Below are positions 63,365 to 64,000 of a stretch of DNA of 64,000 nt, one piece after another. Location of the stretch: the NCBI GenBank assembly GCA_023416335.1, contig JAEZHY010000101.1, positions 1 through 64,000 of the forward strand, in the 5' to 3' direction. Both the position numbers and the translations under genes were made by a program. This stretch comes from Pseudomonadota bacterium. GTDB lineage: Bacteria; Desulfobacterota; Syntrophobacteria; Syntrophobacterales; Syntrophobacteraceae. Every line of letters starts with the position of its first letter. The stretch's first letter is position 1. The notes below the pieces were generated by a model, which was not told the DNA's origin, made no database searches, and was given only the letters and a program-made list of their open reading frames with translations.

Positions 63365-64000
63365 ATGAATGTTCAACAACAGGTAGGACCTGATTTCAGA
63401 GCACGTGCAAGTTTTGCCGGAGGTACGTCTTTTCTGGCCGGAATAACCGGACTCGCTGTGGCAACGCTTGCAGTGATCGGGCTTGCGAAGGTGAATCCGG
63501 CCAGTCTCGTCGAGGTAGCGGCCATAGTCCTGGGGGCTGCCCTGATGTTCGAAGCCGGTGTGGATGCTGCCCGTTATTCGGCGGTCAGGAAATCGATGGA
63601 CGTGCATCTGGGTTACGCATGGTTCGCGATGGTGACCAATATAGTGGCCGCGATTGGCGGAATCACGCTTGGAATTATTGCTTTGGCGGGTGTAAGGCCG
63701 GACATTCTCATGCCTGTTGCAGCCATCGCCTTTGGTTCCGCTCTGGCGGTAGATAGTTGCATAATTGCAAGGTTAAGCAGAAGAGAACCGGTGCAGACAA
63801 CAAGGTTCTGGATCGCGGCCGGCATTGTACAGTTTATGATCGGAATAGGGTCCATAACATTGGGCATCGTGTCTCTGGCTTATGGTTATTCGCTGATTCT
63901 AAGCCTTGTGGCAATGCTCGCCAACGGTACGGCCCTCCTGTTCAGCGGTTCTATTGTGGGCAGGCGTATGCGGAAGATTACCCATATGGCCGAGAGTTAT
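63365..64000 (+). CDS. Polytopic membrane protein, 3' truncated by the window edge
   Basis: The frame is open for 212 codons to the last base. GGAGGT lies five bases before the ATG. About six hydrophobic segments alternate in pairs: FLAGITGLAVATLAVIGLA, LVEVAAIVLGAALMFEAGV, YAWFAMVTNIVAAIGGITLG, ILMPVAAIAFGSALAV, FWIAAGIVQFMIGIGSITLG, LILSLVAMLANGTALLFS. Internal repetition (AAIVLGAALMFE and AAIAFGSALAVD) suggests three related two-helix units. I do not recognise the family; the function is unknown. Confidence 0.75.
   Translation, partial: MNVQQQVGPDFRARASFAGGTSFLAGITGLAVATLAVIGLAKVNPASLVEVAAIVLGAALMFEAGVDAARYSAVRKSMDVHLGYAWFAMVTNIVAAIGGITLGIIALAGVRPDILMPVAAIAFGSALAVDSCIIARLSRREPVQTTRFWIAAGIVQFMIGIGSITLGIVSLAYGYSLILSLVAMLANGTALLFSGSIVGRRMRKITHMAESY

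Overview
The window looks like chromosomal DNA of a GC-rich, anaerobic or syntrophic Gram-negative bacterium, most plausibly a Desulfobacterota (deltaproteobacterial) relative. This placement is inference. It rests on the mix of a TRAP dicarboxylate-type transporter, GlcD/GlcF-type oxidoreductase with CCG domains, a moxR-bat operon, a spore-photoproduct-lyase-like radical SAM protein, many histidine kinases and Cache-type sensors, and abundant small dispersed intergenic repeats. No rRNA or tRNA gene, CRISPR array or intact transposase was recognised.

Layout. 1-12.1 kb: a truncated C10 (streptopain-like) peptidase, a chemoreceptor, two unknown proteins, a DctA-type symporter, a PIG-L deacetylase, and a coupled pair made of a Cache-HAMP sensor and a DUF308 membrane protein fused to a papain-like domain. 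12.2-17 kb: an SBBP-repeat surface protein and a YtcJ-like amidohydrolase on the minus strand. 17.7-24.9 kb: a plus-strand catabolic cluster of TRAP transporter (DctP, DctQ, DctM), aminotransferase, and GlcD-GlcF oxidoreductase. A structured GC-rich element lies between the aminotransferase and glcD.

25.1-32.1 kb is a visibly AT-richer accessory island. It is a tight four-gene minus-strand operon: an N6-adenine-type DNA methyltransferase; a protein with two GHKL ATPase modules (an Hsp90/MORC-like one and a histidine-kinase one); a receiver-like protein; and a 231-residue protein of unknown function. A divergent nuclease-like gene, broken by an in-frame stop, lies beside it. The island is bracketed by the 3' end of glcF and a diverged second copy of that 3' end. 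This is the best candidate for an undescribed (probably anti-phage) system in the window.

32-40.8 kb is a decaying accessory strip with DUF29, a DUF6882-like protein, an HD phosphohydrolase, an alpha/beta hydrolase, a frameshifted zinc-knuckle gene, an IS3-family orfA remnant, a cytochrome c with a long Gly-Pro-Asn-Pro insert, a mercuric-reductase-like flavoprotein without the mercury-binding cysteine pair, and a DinB-like protein. 41-48.1 kb is a complete seven-gene moxR-bat operon on the minus strand with overlapping or abutting genes. 48.4-59.3 kb holds a radical SAM protein, an HtrA-like protease, an SDR, a PhnD-like binding protein coupled to a hybrid kinase, a YheT hydrolase, a PocR-domain kinase, a degenerate MltD-like lipoprotein and a YbaK deacylase. 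59.3-64 kb has a repeat cluster, a hicBA toxin-antitoxin pair with an apparently frameshifted hicA, a sulfotransferase, and a membrane protein running off the right edge.

All functional calls rest on motif reading only; no database search was possible.
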